Made by a program: the position numbers and the translations under genes. The notes under the pieces are model-generated. The model did not search any database, was not told where the DNA came from, and saw only the letters and a list, made by a program, of their open reading frames with translations. DNA of 64,000 nt from Luidia sarsii (taxonomy: Eukaryota; Echinodermata; Asteroidea; Paxillosida; Luidiidae). Positions within the stretch are counted from its first letter, which is position 1. Each line of letters starts with the position of its first letter. Location: the NCBI GenBank assembly GCA_949987565.1, contig OX465107.1, positions 7,565,772-7,629,771 on the forward strand, given 5' to 3'. Of the stretch, positions 1-14,300 are shown in pieces.

Positions 1-249
1 AAATGATTTGCAAGTGAAATGTCAGCAGTGACACTGTATCAGTACTGGTGTATTGTCCAAATCCACTATTCTACTGATAACAATTTCTGAAATTCCAGGT
101 GTATTGTATTGAATGAAAATGACGATGAACGAAGCTTTATCTTTTGTCAAAATTAATGGACGGGCTGTCAAACATTAGTCTCGGCCAACAAATGTTTTGA
201 TCTTCTGGACGTTTTGAAGAACTTCCATATTGCCATAAAAATATTCAGT

Positions 250-622
250 ATGTACATGTATATGTACATGCACATGTACATGTGCATGTACATGTACATG
301 CACATGTACATGTGCATGTACATGTACATGTACATCATACATGTACACTGTGCATGTACATGTACAGTACTATATAATTATATACATGTACATGTACATG
401 TACTGTATGTGGTGTACTACGTACAGTACATGTACTGTACATAATTACACATTTTATTGTGCATGTACATGTACAGTACATGTACATACGTACTGTACAT
501 GTACATGTACATGTATGTACATGTACGTGTACACGTACACGTACTGTACACGTACATGTACGTGTACAAAATGTACATGTATGTACGTGTACATGTACAT
601 GTACACAATGTACATGTACAGT
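250..622. repeat. GTACAT/TGTACATG satellite
   Basis: About 370 bp of imperfect hexamer repeat built from ATGTAC and its self-complementary forms (TGTACATGTACA, ACGTGTACGT), broken by short unique stretches. Both strands read alike, so all ORFs here (Met-Tyr and Cys-Thr-Val-His repeats) are artefacts. Confidence 0.95.
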
Positions 623-779
623 GTTTAGCTGATCCACAGCGCAAGCCAATCGTGTATCAGTGACCGGCTACCAACATAGCGGTTCCATCATTCTGCATAA
701 GCGGTATTACTGGCATCGAAGTGGCTCTCATGCATATGCATGACACGGGTATTTAAATCGACGGGTTTCTTTAATTGTA

Positions 780-1250
780 TTCAGGGGCACTGAGCCGCAT
801 TGCGCACTTTCAACAAACCGCATCACGCGCTCTTGTCTAGCGCTGACGTATAAGGTCAATGAAACATGCAAAATAGTCCCCTCGCGCTGAAGCTGATTTC
901 AATTGGATTCAAATGGAAATGGGAGTTAGGTGAAAAAAAACACCGAATATTGTGTTTCTGAGTCGAGGAGGATCGGGATGGATTTCTGTAGGTGGAATAT
1001 GCTCGATTCGAAGGGTATTCGAGTAAATATAACTTGAGCGCAATAATTCTGCGCAAATTAGAAATCCCAACCCGAGGCCGAGGCTGCACTGCGCATGTCC
1101 GGTTATCGTCCCTGCGCAAATGTCGTACGTTCCAAGAGGAAGGGAGTCCGAAATCACGGGTTTTTTCACGCAATTTTTGACCTAAACGACGAGGCTCCTT
1201 GCGACCAAGTTATTCCTGCGTATCGATAATATTTCCATCTCTCTCCCAGC
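780..1250 (+). promoter_or_regulatory. Putative larp4 promoter region
   Basis: GC-richer DNA with frequent CpG dinucleotides lies directly upstream of the proposed first exon, unlike the AT-rich intron that follows. No convincing TATA box is placed near the exon. The call rests on position and composition alone. Confidence 0.3.
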
Positions 1251-1300
1251 CGTTTTTGTGCGCTGTCTGCGGCCTCTAAGTTCCCTGCTCAGCTGAAAAA
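1200..1300 (+). other. larp4: larp4 non-coding exon 1 (5' end uncertain)
   Basis: A strong donor (AAAAA|GTGAGT) follows position 1300, and the DNA just upstream is comparatively rich in CpG. If joined to the acceptor at 2177, the frame leading into the larp4 start contains a TAA in this exon and no ATG, so the exon is untranslated. The transcription start is not visible; the pyrimidine run near 1237-1250 is one candidate. Inferred from splice signals only. Confidence 0.5.
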
Positions 1301-2176
1301 GTGAGTACATTCGGGTCCCGGTTGATTCGGCGTGTTTCGTGCACTGTGCGCCGCCATGTCTAAGTGAATCACGTGGGGGCTGTTGAATCTCGGGGAATAG
1401 GGGAAGGCCAGAAACGACTGAAATAATGGCGGAATTCTAATAAATTAATGACTCGCCTCCCGGCTCGGTGATTGAATATGATCAAGTCTCACTTCTTGCG
1501 GAAATGACGGGTCGCTCGCGGGAAGGAGGGGTGAAAAAAAAGCCGGCGTGACCCAGGCCCGTCTCTCTGTGTGTGCATGGCAGTGTGGCTCCATTACTAA
1601 GTTACGTGGTCGTTACGTCGGCCACACGCAAGTGCAGAGCGGCTGGCGTAGGCGTAGCCACAGTTTTTCCCCTCCGATCCCGTTTCTTGTTTGGCTTTTG
1701 GAATAAACTGACATAATAATGACGCGTCGACGAATGAATTTTGAATAGCATCATATGATCTAAATATAACCTGGTCACTTCAATCAACATTTTCACATAT
1801 ATCGGACGGTGGCCGCTGGAGGAGTAGAGTTTTTTTTTGTCCTTCCCCCGTGACTGGGTCGGCCACCGTGAACCACGGGCTGACTGTCGTGTGCACAGTC
1901 ACCATGTAGCCAAAGGCTTGGACCGCTTTTCCCTTCCATATGTCTGCTTGTTTTTGTGTGGATGTTGAGTGTGGGGGTGAGTGAGTGTGTGTGTGTGCTT
2001 TTCTGAAAGACATGCATGGATGGACGGCCGAACTAGTAATGACACGCTGATCTGACATGCAGCCGCCGACACAACAGCATACTACTAGCACAACAGCTTA
2101 AGCCACCGGGCCGTGGCTGGGACACACATGTGCGCAGTCTGGTTCCAGCTGTTTTGGCGTTTCTGTCCTTCCGTAG
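1301..2176 (+). other. larp4 intron 1
   Basis: GTGAGT...TAG intron between the non-coding exon and the start-codon exon. GC-moderate; a short GT run lies near 1980-2000. No element or gene is seen. Confidence 0.5.
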
Positions 2177-2368
2177 TATGGTGGAGCCCGGTTTCACCCA
2201 TTTCTCATCCCCAAAATGTTAACTTTCCCCCCGCAAGGAATTTGGACGGTGATTCTTTCGGAAAACGGCCCAGACGACGGAACTGCCCCAAAGGTGAAAT
2301 TCAGTCTCCTTCCCATGACTACCGACCGGTCTAACGAGGGAGACGATTTGGGCTCTTCAACTATTGCT
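2177..2368 (+). CDS. larp4: larp4 exon 2 (start codon; residues 1-51)
   Basis: The acceptor is a pyrimidine-rich tract ending in GTAG at 2173-2176; the donor is GCT|GTAAGC at 2369. The coding part begins at ATG 2216, the first in-frame ATG once exon 1 is joined, because an in-frame TAA lies in exon 1. It encodes [10 protein letters not shown] and then an Asp/Ser-rich stretch ending in STIA, in phase 0. A 14-codon upstream ORF (2178-2222) overlaps the start. Human LARP4 also has a short hydrophobic N-terminus before its PAM2 motif, which supports this start. Confidence 0.85.
2178..2222 (+). promoter_or_regulatory. uORF overlapping the larp4 start codon
   Basis: An ATG at 2178 opens a 14-codon frame ([14 protein letters not shown]) that stops at TAA 2220-2222, so the main ATG (2216) sits in an ATGTTAA overlap. 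After splicing to exon 1 the uORF start has A at -3 and G at +4, a better context than the main ATG, which has A at -3 and T at +4. Such an arrangement usually reduces main-frame initiation or makes it depend on leaky scanning or reinitiation. It depends on the proposed acceptor. Confidence 0.55.
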
Positions 2369-5300
2369 GTAAGCTATTTTGTGATTTTGTTTTGTTTTGA
2401 TTAGTGTGGTCACATTTTTGTGTCCTTTAAATTTTTGAATTTGGTTCATAATTGAATTTTTTATTTTCCCCCCTAATATCTCCCATATTTTGATAAATAA
2501 ATATGGCTGTATTTAAATTTATAAACTTTGTTTATTCCAAGGCCTTATTAATGTTTTGGTATGAAGGTAAAAATTGCATGCATTAAAAAAAAGGCCTACA
2601 TATATATTTTTCTGAAGATAATGTAGTGTTTTTTGTTTTTAGAACTACACATAGGACCACATGTAATCCTACATGTACTATGTGACTTTCGGTATGTTTC
2701 TATTCATGCTACGCTCACAGAATTATTTTGGCCAATGTGTAAGCCTATGTGTACAGTGTGCATGGACATATGCCACAATATGGTCCGGTGCTGTAGATGC
2801 ACAAACGTACCATATGTTCTGCTTACACGTACAGTACTGTGTTCCACACCGACACAATAAGATCCAGTCCCACCTAAAAGATTGAAGTGGCCAGATAACT
2901 TTGACTATCAAAGTTCACTTGGTGCACAGACTGCACGATGGGTGTGATTCACAGGGATGGCTTAGGTCTTGGTTGGTTGTAGGCTGTAACCCCACACCAT
3001 GTTCATTTCTAACCTATAAATAAGTGGGGCTAAAAAAAATGTTTTTTATAACCTGAACTCACTGTAGTACGGGAAGTGCTAGCTAGGTCATGTCAGATTG
3101 AAATTTTATTAGTAACCATTAAGGTCGGAGAACTTTGGCATGATTGAATCTGCATTTAGTGAGTTAAGATTTCAAAAAGTATTATACGAAAGACATGGCA
3201 TTCAGTCCGAATTCTCCATTCATGATGTGCACTTAATTTTTTCTCTGTTTTGGTTTATTTTCCCTATAGCTATTAAAGAAAATCATGTGGCCACTTGCCA
3301 CCCCCCCCAAAAAAATCAATAAAAACGATTTGAAGGGTTTGGAATTTTGCCCTTGAGAATTGTCTTCAAGGCTACTTTTCTTAGCAATCTTTTTGTTAAA
3401 AGAAAGTAGCTTTGAAAGTTGAAATTGGGAAAGGAAATTGCAACACTCAAAACATTGTGAGAATCTACATGTATTTTTGTGGAAAAAATGAGTTAGAAGT
3501 CTTTTGTTGCACCCTACCTCCCCACTGCTGTGCTGGTTAATTGACGGTGGCCAAATTGGTTAGAGATTTGTGATTGTCTTGCAAACAACAACACAAAAAC
3601 CTCACAGTGTACAAGAAGAAAAAGCAGTTTTTCCACATAAATATTCTCAAGGACTCCTGGACTAGAATCAACCGAAGGACTATTTCTACACATTCTGAGT
3701 TCCATCTCTTCATTCTGTACCAAGAGAAATGTCAAAGTGTCACATCTATGATTGAGGGAAAGAATGAAAAAAAAAAATTTGACTGGCAAATTTAATGAAA
3801 ATAATATCAACTTCGGGATCTCTCAGTGCTTGGCAAACATGAGGCAAAGGAGACAAAGCGATAGCTTTGCTTGACAAATTGTCTTAATCTCATGTTCGTC
3901 AATGGACATTTCTGGTGCTGAGCATGTTGTGGTTTTATGGCGTGATTCTTGAATGGTCATAGAGCGTGCATGTAGAGTATCTCCGTGGGCTTAGTGGTCC
4001 ACGCACCCTCACTTCTGCAGGCATTCTCATTGGTAAAATTCCTTGCCTCACAAAGAAATGAAGCCTCTGCCATATGGTGCCTCCTCAACTTTTAAGTCGT
4101 GCATTAATTCTAATCACCAGGTTGCTGCTTGAATAATCCCTCCTATTTGCAACTGATGAATATGTAATTAAATTTTGGTCCGCAGTTAAAGCCCACATTC
4201 TGTTGGTTCCAATTCACACTTGGTTTATCGTGGTGTATACATATATTTTAACCCTAGGAAATGAGCCACTTGTTACATGCAATTTATTTATCCTTTGATG
4301 CAACAAAGTGCCAAATAACATTTCATACTTAAAGGTGAATGAAACCCAGAGAAAAATGTTGGCTTATCTGATTGGGTGTTAAAAACAACCTACAATTACC
4401 TATGTGCTACTCACCTACGATTTTCATAAAGAAGGAAAATCATGGAATTCGGTGGTCGAATTCGCGTTCCCGCAAACCGCCATCTTTTCGAATGGCCCGC
4501 CAGTCACTGCGGGAGGTATGACATTGCAACGGAAAACTCCCGCATGGGACCGGACAGATGTACCCCTACTACGACCATGTATGATTTTTCTCTCTTTATG
4601 AAACTCGTAGGTGAGTAGCACATAGGTAATTGTAGGTTGTTTTTAACACCCGATCAGATAAGCCAACATTTTTCTCTGGGTTTCATTCCCCTTTAACCCT
4701 AATGTCCTAGACCCTTTTTGCTAGGAACCTACCTGAATCCTTTGAAATCCTCTGATTTTGAGTATGAAATTTGGGCTACCAGCCTCAATCCTCTGAAATC
4801 CTCTGAAATTTGCCACCGTACACAAAAACTGTGGTGCCCACTGCCTCAATCCTCTGAAATCCTCATTTCAGTCGAACCCCATGCAGCCTAAATCCTCCCA
4901 AATCCTTCTCCAGTAGTTTGCCCATTCAGCCTCAATCCTCAGAAATCCTTCCAAACTTCACAACCTATTCAGCCTCAATCCTCTGAAATCCTTGGAACCT
5001 TCATAACCTATTCAGCCTCAATCCTCTGTTCAAAGTCCTTTGCTTTAGCCCAGAGGATTTCTGAGGATTTAGGAAGGTAAGGGTTAATTAATGAAACCAA
5101 AGTAGTTAAAAAATGCGTAATATTATCCATTTTTGGTGGGTTTCATTGGTAGCAAATAAGGCTGGGTCGGTTCGGTCGGTCACACCGGTTCCCGACCGTC
5201 CTGATCAGGAACTGGTTCCAGTTTTCCAAAACCGGTGTACCAATAAAATAATAAAACACATAAGAAAATACGGCGAAGTCAGTTGGATAATTATTGCTGA

Positions 5301-8300
5301 ACATTTAACCAATAGGGTAGTAGTTGATAGCGGTGTGCATCAAATCTATGGTTGCTGGTTTTCCTATAGTAGTACTAGTTAAAAACAAATCAAAGTCAAT
5401 CCAAAGAAAAAATAAGACATCGAAAAGTATGTTAAAGAAAATGTTTTCAAAAGTCCCTCCACCATATTAAATTCAACTGCTCATAGATGTCGTACGAAAG
5501 ACAAGGCAACCTTTTATTTGGTGATATTTGATGATTTAGGATTTCTGGATAATTTGGAAATTTTGAGTTTCATCCCTGTCTGTTAGTTTAATACGCTCAG
5601 TGTCAATCTTCCTAATAGCGATGCTCCGCTAATGTAACAAACGTCTATACCCTGAACCTGCGGTCAATAATTACTATGATTTTTGCCATTTTTTTCCCTC
5701 CCCAAAACGGGGAAGGTACTTACATGGTATGTGCATGTGTACAGGTACATGTACATAGCCAAATTCGTCCTTGTCACTTGTCAGAACCCTGGATTCTGTC
5801 AGGTTAACCTAGCTGTTCTTCTAAAAGTCCCCAAATACCCAATAAAAAAAAAAGTACAGAGAATGAGTAGAGTTAGTAAGGTTAAGCGTCATTGCAGGAG
5901 GTGAACAGGAAAGGTTTCCCTTGACAATAAAATGGGCATAATCACATTGTTTCCCTTTGCATCATGTCCATGGGCCAAGGTTGAACTGTTCTGTACAGTA
6001 GTCTGTAGGAAGATTTGGGAGGTCCTGATAGACTCCACCTCCAGTACAGTACAGTACAGTACAGTGCAGTACAGTACAGTACAGTACAGTACAGTACACT
6101 GTCGTGCAAAAGTCTGATTGCACCCACTTGTTCAAAAGACTTTTTGTAATTTGATCATCAAAATCAATAAAGTACATGTACTATTAAAACTATACCAGTG
6201 TCTTTGTCAATATCCACATTCTGTTAAATTCACGTTATAGGCCTATTCATTGAATCATTCCATGAATCAATAATTTTGTGACAACCTGGTGGTCCAGTCC
6301 CTACCAAATCCAATTGAGAATCTTTAACAATTCGTTCTTATTTTTAGTCGCTTTTCATGCTGTAAACGGCGATCCAAATCGTCCCGGAATTCTCAAACGG
6401 ATTCAGGAGCCGCAACACCGGGCCACGGGCCGGCCAGATCATCGCTTCTTACCAGTGCTAACTGTAAGGCAGGGTTTGTGTTAAGGCTGGGTCGGTTCGG
6501 TCCGGTCGGTCACACCGGTTCCCGATCGTCCTGATCGTCCTGATCGGGACCCGGTTCCGGTTTTCCAAAACCGGTGTACCAATAAAATAATAAAACACAT
6601 AAGAAAATATGGCGAAGTCGGTTGGATTATTATTGCTGAACTTTTAACCAATAGGGTATAGTATATAGTTGAAAGCAGTGTGTATCAAAGCTATGGTTGC
6701 TGGTTTTCCCATAGTAGTTAAAAAAAAAATCAAAGTCAATCCAAAGAAAAAATAAAACATCGAAAAGTATGTTAAAGTCAAGGTTTTCAAAGTCCCTCCA
6801 TCATATTAAATTCAACTGCTCATAAATGTCGTACGAAAGTCGAGGCAAGCTTTATTTCCTTTTCGTTCTCAAAATGAATTGTGCATACGTAAGGTCATGT
6901 TGGCTAGTAGCTGCGCGCGCACTCCCCCAGCACGTGTACGCCGCGCTCCATGGTTGTATGCAGGCACCATAGAGCTCTTTGGCAGGCATTGCAGCCACAG
7001 CGCGCATTGCGCAATATTTTTTTTCCTAAACGAACGAACTTTTCGATCCGACCAGGATCGGGCGCGAAACCCTCGGCATGATTGAGTTTGGTTTTGTTCC
7101 TCCATGTAATATTGCGACGCTGGGGCCAAGTGCAGGCGTTGAAGTTAGCTAGAAAAGAACGTCCGTCTTACGCAAGAGGGACGTCTGTTGATTGGACAGC
7201 GCGCAGTTACAACCAACCAGTGCGTAACGACCAAGCATATTGGCTGGCGAGAGTTATAGTTAACACGTGTTTGTGAGGTCGGTCGTTGGAGTCGAACTCT
7301 TTATCGTCGATTTGTTGCCCCAGTGATGACGATGGTGATTTTGCTCAGGACTCGTGAAAAAATATAAATCCAAACACAGCTGAACGTCTATCGGGCGTGT
7401 GTGGGACATTCCCTCCAAGCTTGCCTCATGAATATTGATCTTAGTGACGTCACGAAAGTGGAGTGTCATTCAATGTATATTTTTGGGAAATAAATGTGAA
7501 TAAAAAAAAATAAAAATCGATTTTGCCGTGATCAAAAGGGTGCAGAAGGCTGCAAACAAATTTCAGTGAGGGAATATATGAGACAAATCACAGCTTGAGT
7601 AGTTTATTGAAAACTCACGATATTTTTAGGAAAAAAAGATGTTACAAATTCGCAACCATGAATTTGGAGCACTCGCTATTCATTATAGAGTTAGATTTTT
7701 GCCAATTACATGTATGGTTGAAGAAATTCGGGACACCGGTTCCCGACCGGTTCAGGGACACCGGTTCCCGGTTTTGAAAATAACTCGGATGTCACAACGC
7801 TAGTATGTGTACATGTACACCAACCCAGGGGGATACATTGCATTGTAATTATGATGTTTTCAATTCTTGTTCATTCCAAAACATACATCTATCTCTCTCC
7901 CCCTCTACCTCTCTCCCCTAAAGGAAATACCACTGTATTGTACATACAAGTCTGTACATGGTCTGTAAACACATCATGGCCATTCATAAGTAACAGAGTT
8001 AGTTTATGTGCACACTGAGTATAAATGCACAGTTTTGCACACACCTATGGTACATTGAACATACTGTACATGTATACATGTACACTGTACATTGCCAACA
8101 TAAATTGTGCAGTATTTTCTGTGTATTTATACTATACACGTAGAAGGAAACTGTACATGACATACCAGTACACATCAAGTGAAGTTATGTGTTTGCTGAA
8201 AGCATATTGCCAAACATTTCCTTGTGCATGTGATCGGCCTATGCATGGATACAGTATACTGTATGTGCATATTCTACATACCAGTATACTGTACCTTTGT

Positions 8301-11300
8301 AACAGTGCTACATTTAGATGGATGATATACATTGTACATGTACAGTGTAAGATAATCAGAAAAATGCAGCTTGTAGTAATTGGACATTTTATCAATGCAT
8401 GGTATGTACATTTTAAGCATCCCTTTCCAGGAACTTTGAATGAAAATTTCAAAGTTATATCTAGGCGTGTACACGGTGACACTGAATCCCACAAGGAGAA
8501 TCAGATCCCGTGAGGGCGATGAAAGGGTGATCTACGCGAGTGTAAATGCTCATGCGATTAGGATCTCATCCCTGGTTCTGATCCACCTCTCGGGAATGTG
8601 GGATCAATATTGGAGTGTAAATGTAATGCGGGATCTGATCCTGCAATTCACAGTGACAACAATCCTGGCCAATTGTGTGCATTTAATATTACTGCACAAT
8701 GCCCTTTCAGTTGGTCCAACGAATCTGTGGGGGCCAGTGCATGTGTTCAGCGAGAAACTAAACGTACGTGTACACTGTACATGTACATGTACAGTAAGCA
8801 CATGCAATGCACATATATACATGTACATGTACATGTACTGTGCATTATACAGTACAGTACATTCTGTACATACATTGGTGTAACATGTGTAAACAATGAC
8901 ATTTGAATGATTTACAATGTACATGTATGTACATTGTACAGACCTGTACATGTACACGTGTGCTGAAATGAGTGGTCCTGATTATTCAATACGCGCCTTT
9001 GATTGGTCAATTTATGTCTGCTTGTATACTGGGGAAATAAATCGCAGGGCAGACAGTACACGGATGGCTGTGGACAGACGAAGAGTTTCTGAATGCCTGG
9101 GTACTGTACAGTACATGTACATACATAGCACTTATACTTATACTGTACCTTGTTGAGTCCAATAAGTTTTCGTGCGTCATGACCGGACTCATGTTCTACT
9201 GTTCATGATTACGGACCTACGTGAATAACCTGAATAAGACTGCTTCAGTGCTTCCGTTGCTCCAGGTGCGATCACTGCAGATCAGGATCCAGTGTAAATG
9301 CAGCACGGATCAGAAGTTCTAATCTTCGTGACTGTAGGATCTGATCCACCTCGCGGGATCCAGTGTAAATGCAGCATATAAGGACATACTGTATCTCCTC
9401 TAGTAATTTATTGCAATATGAAGCACTGTCGATATATCAATATTTATGATATATCGATATTTTTGATATATCGATATCATTTTGATATCGATATCGCCGA
9501 TATCTATTTTTTACTCATTTCGATATATCGAAAATATTGAAATTTTCGATATATTGAAACTATCTAACAAATTTCGAAAGGAAAAAAATATAAATATATT
9601 TTCCCAAACACAACCCTCATTGCTTACCGGTACTAAAAACCCCAAACATACAGGAATGTTCATCTGGCCTAAACTTCCCAAGCCCACAACAACCCCCGAC
9701 AATTGTAGTTACAGTACATTGAGGAACTAGATGAACAATCTGGACAATCTGCTCTCCTTATTTGAGGAACAAATCACCCAATAATACCCAGTCCGGCCAC
9801 TCCAACCAATTTCTATACCGGCACACCCATATTGAGATGAACTGATCTGCCAAGATCACAACTGCAACTGATGATTGCCCAGATGGCATGAAAACATGTT
9901 ATTGAGATACCATGGGAGCTGCAAAGCATCCCTATTCTCTATTAAAGCATCCCTATTAAAGCATTTCTAAGTCCCATACAGTACTATTATTAAAGTAAAA
10001 CCTTCCCTAAGTACTAGTACATGTAGAAGTTCTAATACTTGTACTAGTTGTGCCCAAATTATGTTTTACTTCGTCCCCAAAATACCCAAAATAAAAGTTT
10101 AAAAAGATCCTGAACTCTAGCGTTTACAGTGCCGGCATTATTTATACATCATTTACATGTATCATGTCAACGGTTAGGCACGTAATGTCGACATCGCCAA
10201 GTGTGCCCACATAAGGGGCTTCGTTGCTGCGGTATATTACACAAGTTTTATTGGTGACGTCATAAACTTTTCATGAACGACCGCTGAAAAGTGTGATTTT
10301 TACGAAAGTTTGGCACATAAAATAAAATCAACGGTAGAACCTGCAGATATGGAAGTGGGCTTATTCGAAAGCTCTACTCTCGAATAGTCCGGAAATGGAC
10401 TCGTTTTATCCCCAAATTTCAAGAAACAGTCTGGTTCACTTAAAACGTGAATCTACCTCTGAAAATGTTCAATAATTATACCTTTTTAATCTAAATGTAA
10501 ATTTCTCGCATTTCCGACCGATTTACTGAGAAAATTATATATTGTTGGATGGGGAATTCAAAGTTTCACTTACCACTCCATGTTGGCCCAACACTGGCAT
10601 AAAACGGGTTTCCCATCCAATTTTCCAGGGTTACTACCGAACACTCGTCAATGTTCGCGAATTCTCGAAGAGTCCGAGACCGTCGCGGCGCTGCAAATAA
10701 AACTTTGCGATGTGCCTCATTATCGAGGGTGCTGCGCACTGACTGCAAAATGGAGGTCAACCAATCAACTGGCATGTTTATTGGCACCATGCCACTTGAA
10801 GACCTTTGACTACTGGTAGTTGATAGTACCATGCTGGTTTTTCTATAATAGTTACATAAATGCATAGACAAGCTTTGAAGAAAACATATAGAACATCGAA
10901 AAGCAAGTTAAACACGAGATAATTAAAACTCTTTCCATTGTAATTAATTTGATCTCTGATAAATATCATGCAAAAGATGAGGCACTGATTTTTTTCCTTT
11001 GCCTCTACAAAATGCATTATGCATAAGAAAGGCTTGTGCGCACATCATCCTAGCACACACACTGTCACATTGTTGTTTGGCCACAGCGTGGCACGATAAT
11101 TCTCCTGTTGCTGTATACTTAACGGTATATCATGTACATGTTCAAGCTGAGACCCTAATCAAACGTTATGAAAGCCTTGGGAGTGGGCTGCGTTTTTGAT
11201 CCTAGCAGACCCTGCTTGATCCTGGTAGGATTGAAACCACACGACACTCTACTGTAACGTGCAGACGGCAAAGTTGCATTAAAAAAAGGGACGTCGAACT

Positions 11301-14300
11301 TGAACAAAATGTCTGCATTCGACCCAATGCCTCTGTTGATTGGACGGCTAACGTTTACCGAACAGCGTATAAGGACTAATTGCCTTGAAAACCAGACCTT
11401 ACATCAATATGTATTATATGATAACGGACTACGTAAAGTAGACTTATATCTACCCGGTAGTGGTTCCTGCAATCAAATACTTCAACAAGTGTTTGCCCTA
11501 CTGGTTTTCCTCTCCCCAGTCGACGCAAAATCATATTATGTCTAGATGATGGATCACGTGTGGTAAAATTGCGAGCTGAATTCACGCATTTTTCATTATG
11601 CCCTACACACTAGTAAAAGTCTAGTACTAGTATACATTTGTCTGGTGCACTGGCATCATTTTGTCACTATCTGTACCCCGGACCTTCGGAGAATCAATTA
11701 TGATGATTTCTTACCTTTTTTGTGGGGTAAGTTTTTCTCCTCAAAAAGAACTGATGGTACATGTATGGTACATGTATGTAATTGTAAGTATTAAAAAAAC
11801 AAACAATGCCCCCGAATGCTACAATTTGTGTTCACATGTGAATTGAGATTCTACATGTTGTTGTATATTGTTGAATTATGTTTTGTTTTGTTTTTCATAG
11901 AAAAGAAAGATTTATGGTTTATCTGAGTCGAGGGACCGGCAGACAATTGCAGTATCTTTTGTTTTGTATTTTTTTTAATTGATACCTTGGTATTTGTGAG
12001 ACAGTATACAATAGTATGAAAAATCAATTCCGTCACTTACTAAAGTGTGGTAGTCGAACTAACAGGAATCAGTTTTCTGAATCAGCAGCAGCAGCTTCCA
12101 CATTTTTGAGAGTTGAATAAAGCCAGGATATATTTAGACTAATTAAGTGTCATGTTTGCCGACAACTGTTACTGTAAGGCAGGTCGCTCTTGTGTACTGT
12201 CTGATTGCGATTGCATTACCCATTTCCTGTACAGTTCTGTGTAGAGCCCTGAGACAGTGACTTTCAATAAGGACCCGGTTGACGTCATAGACAGCCTCCA
12301 AGCTCAGTAGAGGCCTGTTTACAACCACCAAGTCTGCTACGCTCGCTGCATGCACATGTACAAAGGCTATGTACATGTACATGTACGTATGTGTGCACTT
12401 GCCATCCTCTTTTCTCTGCTCCTTCATCCCCCATTCAAAGTGTGGATTCGCCCAAGCAAGTGTCGGGTCATCTGGCAACGGCGATGACGTCGTCGTGAAG
12501 AGTCTGCCTTGATTCTTCATTACCATTTGGCTCCTCCCCCACACACGTGCGGCCACATGCCATCCAAATGTCAACAGATATTAAGTAGTTGCACCATGTG
12601 CAGGTGTACGTGAACACCGTGTACATGCACACAGACAGCGCTTATTAATTGATGCATGCAAGCCGCGCACGAAAGAAATGGGATTTCTTATGGCATTTTG
12701 AGATCGCAGCATACTTGCATACATGCACGTTGATTACACATAAGCTTTTCTATGTGTTTATTGCATCTTCCTCTTCTTTTTAAATTTATGTGCAGTTGTA
12801 CAGATGCTGGAAACATCTGTAATTTATTTTAACATGATAATAAATTCCTATCAGAAATATATATTTAATTTGAGGAGACATTTAATGATTTGTACATAAA
12901 GTAAACCTCAGCTTACAGTAGTCGTCACCCTTGGGACCGGCATTTTTGTTCCGACTTACACTGTACACAATGTACGCCGAAGCTGACATGTACTGTAAGT
13001 CACCATTTTTTGTTGACTTATACAAGTATACATGTACATACACATGTACATGTACGAGTAAATACATAGTAGGCATTTCGTCAATCATGCCTGTTCTTTT
13101 CAAGTACATGTACTAAGGCTGTTGTCGTGAGAAAAAATTCTTGTCGACATGTCGCGAGAATTTTATGCCGACTGTCGACATTGTCGCGACAGAGACCCGA
13201 TTTAGTCAGAAATCTGTAGTCACAATGTCGGATTTTTTTTAGGTATTAAACGAATGGGGCATGTCAAACCGCCATAGTTGTGAACTTGTGAAATTAGTTT
13301 TCATGGATAATCTTAATTTCAATAAAATTTCATATTTAATGGCTTTCGTATTTAAGATTATACACAACAACAAAAATTTTGTGCCGATATTGGGTGTGAC
13401 AGTCGTAATTTCCTAAAAAAAATCATAAAAAAGCGATTGCTCATTGTTTATTCATGACGTCATCGATCGGCGATGCGTGCGTTCTCACTGCAAGAAATAA
13501 TGAATATTTATGAATTCGCTGCACAGCGGCTGCAGTGGCTTTCCAATTGGCTATGTACACATGTACATGGAAGTTGGAGAACCAGATAGTTTCAGTGAAA
13601 AGAAAAGACGTCACCGTCCGAACCTAGCTAAAGGTAGCCGCGTATTGGGCACCCAAAAACCAGCTGCATATTGGGCCCAAAAACGGAGGAGGCCGCGTAT
13701 TCAGCCATACATTCAGACAAACCTAGAACGTATGCGGCAAAGGAGGCCTTTTTCCGATGTACATAATGTACTTCCGGTCCGTTTTTCAACGAAATAAAAT
13801 ACGCGGCCGCCGGGATTTTGGGCCCAAACATGCGGCTACTTTCAACTGGGAACCGACCGCGACGCACGTGCGATCTCATTTCTCGCTCCTTCCCTCGGAC
13901 GTCCACGATCTTTCCCGATCTCTGCATTGCACTGGTATTCTGTACGCACGTGTATTAAATGCATGCGATGCAGCAACGTATACCAGTTACTGTACTGCTG
14001 TCGACCGGCCATAGAAACGTGCGCTATACAGTATATACTGTACATCGTAATGGCAAAATGCGTTCGGTGAACGATTTTCTTTGGTCGCGTCGCGATCCCT
14101 TCCAACTTCCAACATATTTAGTAACTATTATTTTGTGGCGTGGATAAGCAAAAATGAAATGCTCAGCGCACAATTTTAGGATTTTTTGTTCCCTTTTTAT
14201 TCCCTTCTTTTCAGAGATTGGCCATTATGACTAGAGATAGGCTAATGTATTTTATTGTTTTTGTCGCGACAACCGAAAAACCTTGTCGACATGTCGGAAT

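Noticed and set aside
250..622. A CRISPR-like or regulatory array
   Set aside because: Simple hexamer satellite without spacers, in a eukaryotic genome.
335..663. Overlapping ORFs encoding Met-Tyr, Cys-Thr and Val-His repeats
   Set aside because: All frames of the GTACAT satellite are open; there is no gene.
4404..4621. Mirror-image ORFs starting [10 protein letters not shown] and [10 protein letters not shown]
   Set aside because: They are the two arms of a foldback element read on opposite strands.
8025..8513. 162-codon + strand ORF in intron 2
   Set aside because: Composition follows TGTACATG-type repeats (Tyr/His/Val/Cys-rich) and no family resemblance is seen.
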